Shown here: positions 14,721 through 15,854 of the stretch, piece after piece
Layout: every line of letters starts with the position of its first letter
How positions within the stretch are numbered: the first letter of the stretch is position 1
Source: an uncultured Eubacteriales bacterium
GTDB lineage: Bacteria > Bacillota > Clostridia > Oscillospirales > Acutalibacteraceae
DNA: 15,854 nt
Assembly: GCA_900319255.1 (NCBI GenBank)
Contig: ONNU01000043.1
Location: 1 to 15,854, forward strand
Reading direction: 5' to 3'
Position numbers and translations under genes: made by a program
Notes under the pieces: model-generated
The model's input: only the letters and a program-made list of their open reading frames with translations
The model's database searches: none
What the model was told of the DNA's origin: nothing

Positions 14721-15854
14721 TCAGATGTTTTTGGAAATAGTAAGCTTATTCTTTCCGTCCTCATATTTGTATGAATAGGAATCCGCAAGCTCAAAGGTCA
14801 GAAAACGTCCAAGACTGCCAATACGATTTTCGGGGTCATATTCTTCGATATCCTGAATATTTTTTGTTGGATCGAAGGGCTTGCCGCTGTCTGTAAATGT
14901 CAGCGTGACCTTGCTGCTGTCAGCTGAGATACTGATATCTGCCTTTCCGCTGCCGTTTTCATAGGCGTAGCTGCAAATATTGACGAACATTTCCTCTGCT
15001 ATCAGCCTCAGCTGCGCTTTGATATCGTCATCAACAGCAAGAGAGCTGATATGTTTATTTATTGTTTCCATGTTTTGCTTAACGGCATCAAGATGAAGCG
15101 TAATACTGTTTTCTGACGGAATGGTAAAGGTCAGGATAGTGATATCGTCATTCTGTACGGCTTTGTCTGAGAATTCCCTGATATCGTCAAGGACGGTATT
15201 CATAACAGCTTCTCCCGGCTCGTGAAGATGTCCGGAAAGAATCTGCTTCAGACGATCATCCCCGTACAGCTCGTTGCCGGCGCTTTTGGCTTCTGTCACA
15301 CCGTCAGTGTACAGGAACACCGTATCGCCTGGTTTCAGTCTGAGGCATTTCTCGGTATATGCTTCTCCGCCGAAAATACCTGCGGCTACCTCGTACATGC
15401 TTTCGATCTCCATAAGGGAGTCAGAGAGAAGATACGGAGGATTATGACCGGCATTTGAATAGAAGAATTCGCCTGTTGACGGGTGATAAATACCGATGAA
15501 GGTGGTAATAAACATCATATTGGGATTATGCTTAGCAAGATGGTCATTATATTTCGTCATTATCCTGTCTGGAGATAAGCCGGATTCTGCGGCATGACGA
15601 AGCAGGGTTATTGCGTTTGCCATAAATAAAGCAGCTGAAACACCCTTGCCGGATACATCTGCAATAATAATACAGATATTTCCATTGCTGAGCACCTGAT
15701 AGTCATACAGATCGCCGCCCACATCCTTGGCAGGCAGCATAGTCGCATGGATATTTGCATAAATACTCTCAAAGTCAGCAGGCTCAAGAAAGCCCATCTG
15801 AATATTCCTTGCGATATTCAGCTCAGTTTCCTGCATAGCCTTTTCCCGGTTAAG
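14721..15854 (-). CDS. SpoIIE-type PP2C phosphatase fused to an RsbW-like HATPase (5' truncated)
   Basis: 377 residues are visible. The frame stays open through the window edge (LNREKA before the first Met at 15836), and these residues belong to the usual coiled linker before the phosphatase, so the true start and any sensor domain lie outside. Numbering from that Met: linker ELNIARNIQ at 5-13; PP2C domain about 25-240 with metal-site motifs KDVGGDLYD (D38, D42), DVSGKG (60-65), AGHNPP (129-134), YTDGVTEA (176-183) and NDDIT (229-233). An HATPase_c domain follows, about 245-371, with the N-box EEMFVN (281-286), DSGKPFDP (316-323) and GSLGRFL (340-346). Such proteins dephosphorylate STAS-type anti-anti-sigma factors; the HATPase half resembles the kinases that phosphorylate them. 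Substrate and input signal are not visible. Downstream it ends in a strong terminator. Confidence 0.9.
   Translation of the reverse strand, partial: LNREKAMQETELNIARNIQMGFLEPADFESIYANIHATMLPAKDVGGDLYDYQVLSNGNICIIIADVSGKGVSAALFMANAITLLRHAAESGLSPDRIMTKYNDHLAKHNPNMMFITTFIGIYHPSTGEFFYSNAGHNPPYLLSDSLMEIESMYEVAAGIFGGEAYTEKCLRLKPGDTVFLYTDGVTEAKSAGNELYGDDRLKQILSGHLHEPGEAVMNTVLDDIREFSDKAVQNDDITILTFTIPSENSITLHLDAVKQNMETINKHISSLAVDDDIKAQLRLIAEEMFVNICSYAYENGSGKADISISADSSKVTLTFTDSGKPFDPTKNIQDIEEYDPENRIGSLGRFLTFELADSYSYKYEDGKNKLTISKNI

Overview
The window looks like chromosomal DNA of a Gram-positive gut or rumen anaerobe, most likely a Ruminococcus-type member of the Oscillospiraceae. This is an inference from three things: the DUF4011-type giant helicase, the SpoIIE/HATPase regulator, and a prepilin-type surface protein carrying FIVAR-like and starch-binding-like modules. 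GC content is moderate by eye. No rRNA, tRNA, insertion sequence or CRISPR array was seen.

Layout: (1) 1-5991, plus strand, is a 5'-truncated gene for a giant multidomain protein. In order it has an acidic tandem repeat, a beta-rich N-terminal region, a transglutaminase-like domain, DUF4011, a split superfamily 1 helicase, a Vsr/MTES_1575-like nuclease domain and a DUF3320-like tail. This is close to the order of the single-gene antiphage candidate called Hhe. (2) 5992-7122 is a long intergenic region holding a strong hairpin, small inverted repeats, three TTCACA boxes spaced exactly 10 bp apart, and a textbook sigma-A promoter at 6994-7022. (3) 7123-14502, plus strand, encodes a 2459-residue protein that begins like a type IV prepilin (PilX-like, lacking Glu5). 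It continues as a very long extracellular protein with about five FIVAR-like helical modules, at least one CBM26-like region, duplicated C-terminal beta units and about 22 cysteines. (4) 14503-14720 holds two hairpin terminators between convergent genes. (5) 14721-15854, minus strand, is a gene truncated at its 5' end by the window edge; it encodes a SpoIIE-type PP2C phosphatase fused to an RsbW-like HATPase.

The three genes do not form an operon. The helicase/nuclease is probably a stand-alone defence or DNA-processing factor. The pilin-like gene has its own promoter and terminator and looks monocistronic. The phosphatase is convergent to it and belongs to a partner-switching signalling pathway. 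The most unusual object is the giant prepilin-like protein, which may be a pilus-tip or surface adhesin for carbohydrate. The helicase/nuclease is the best candidate for a defence system.
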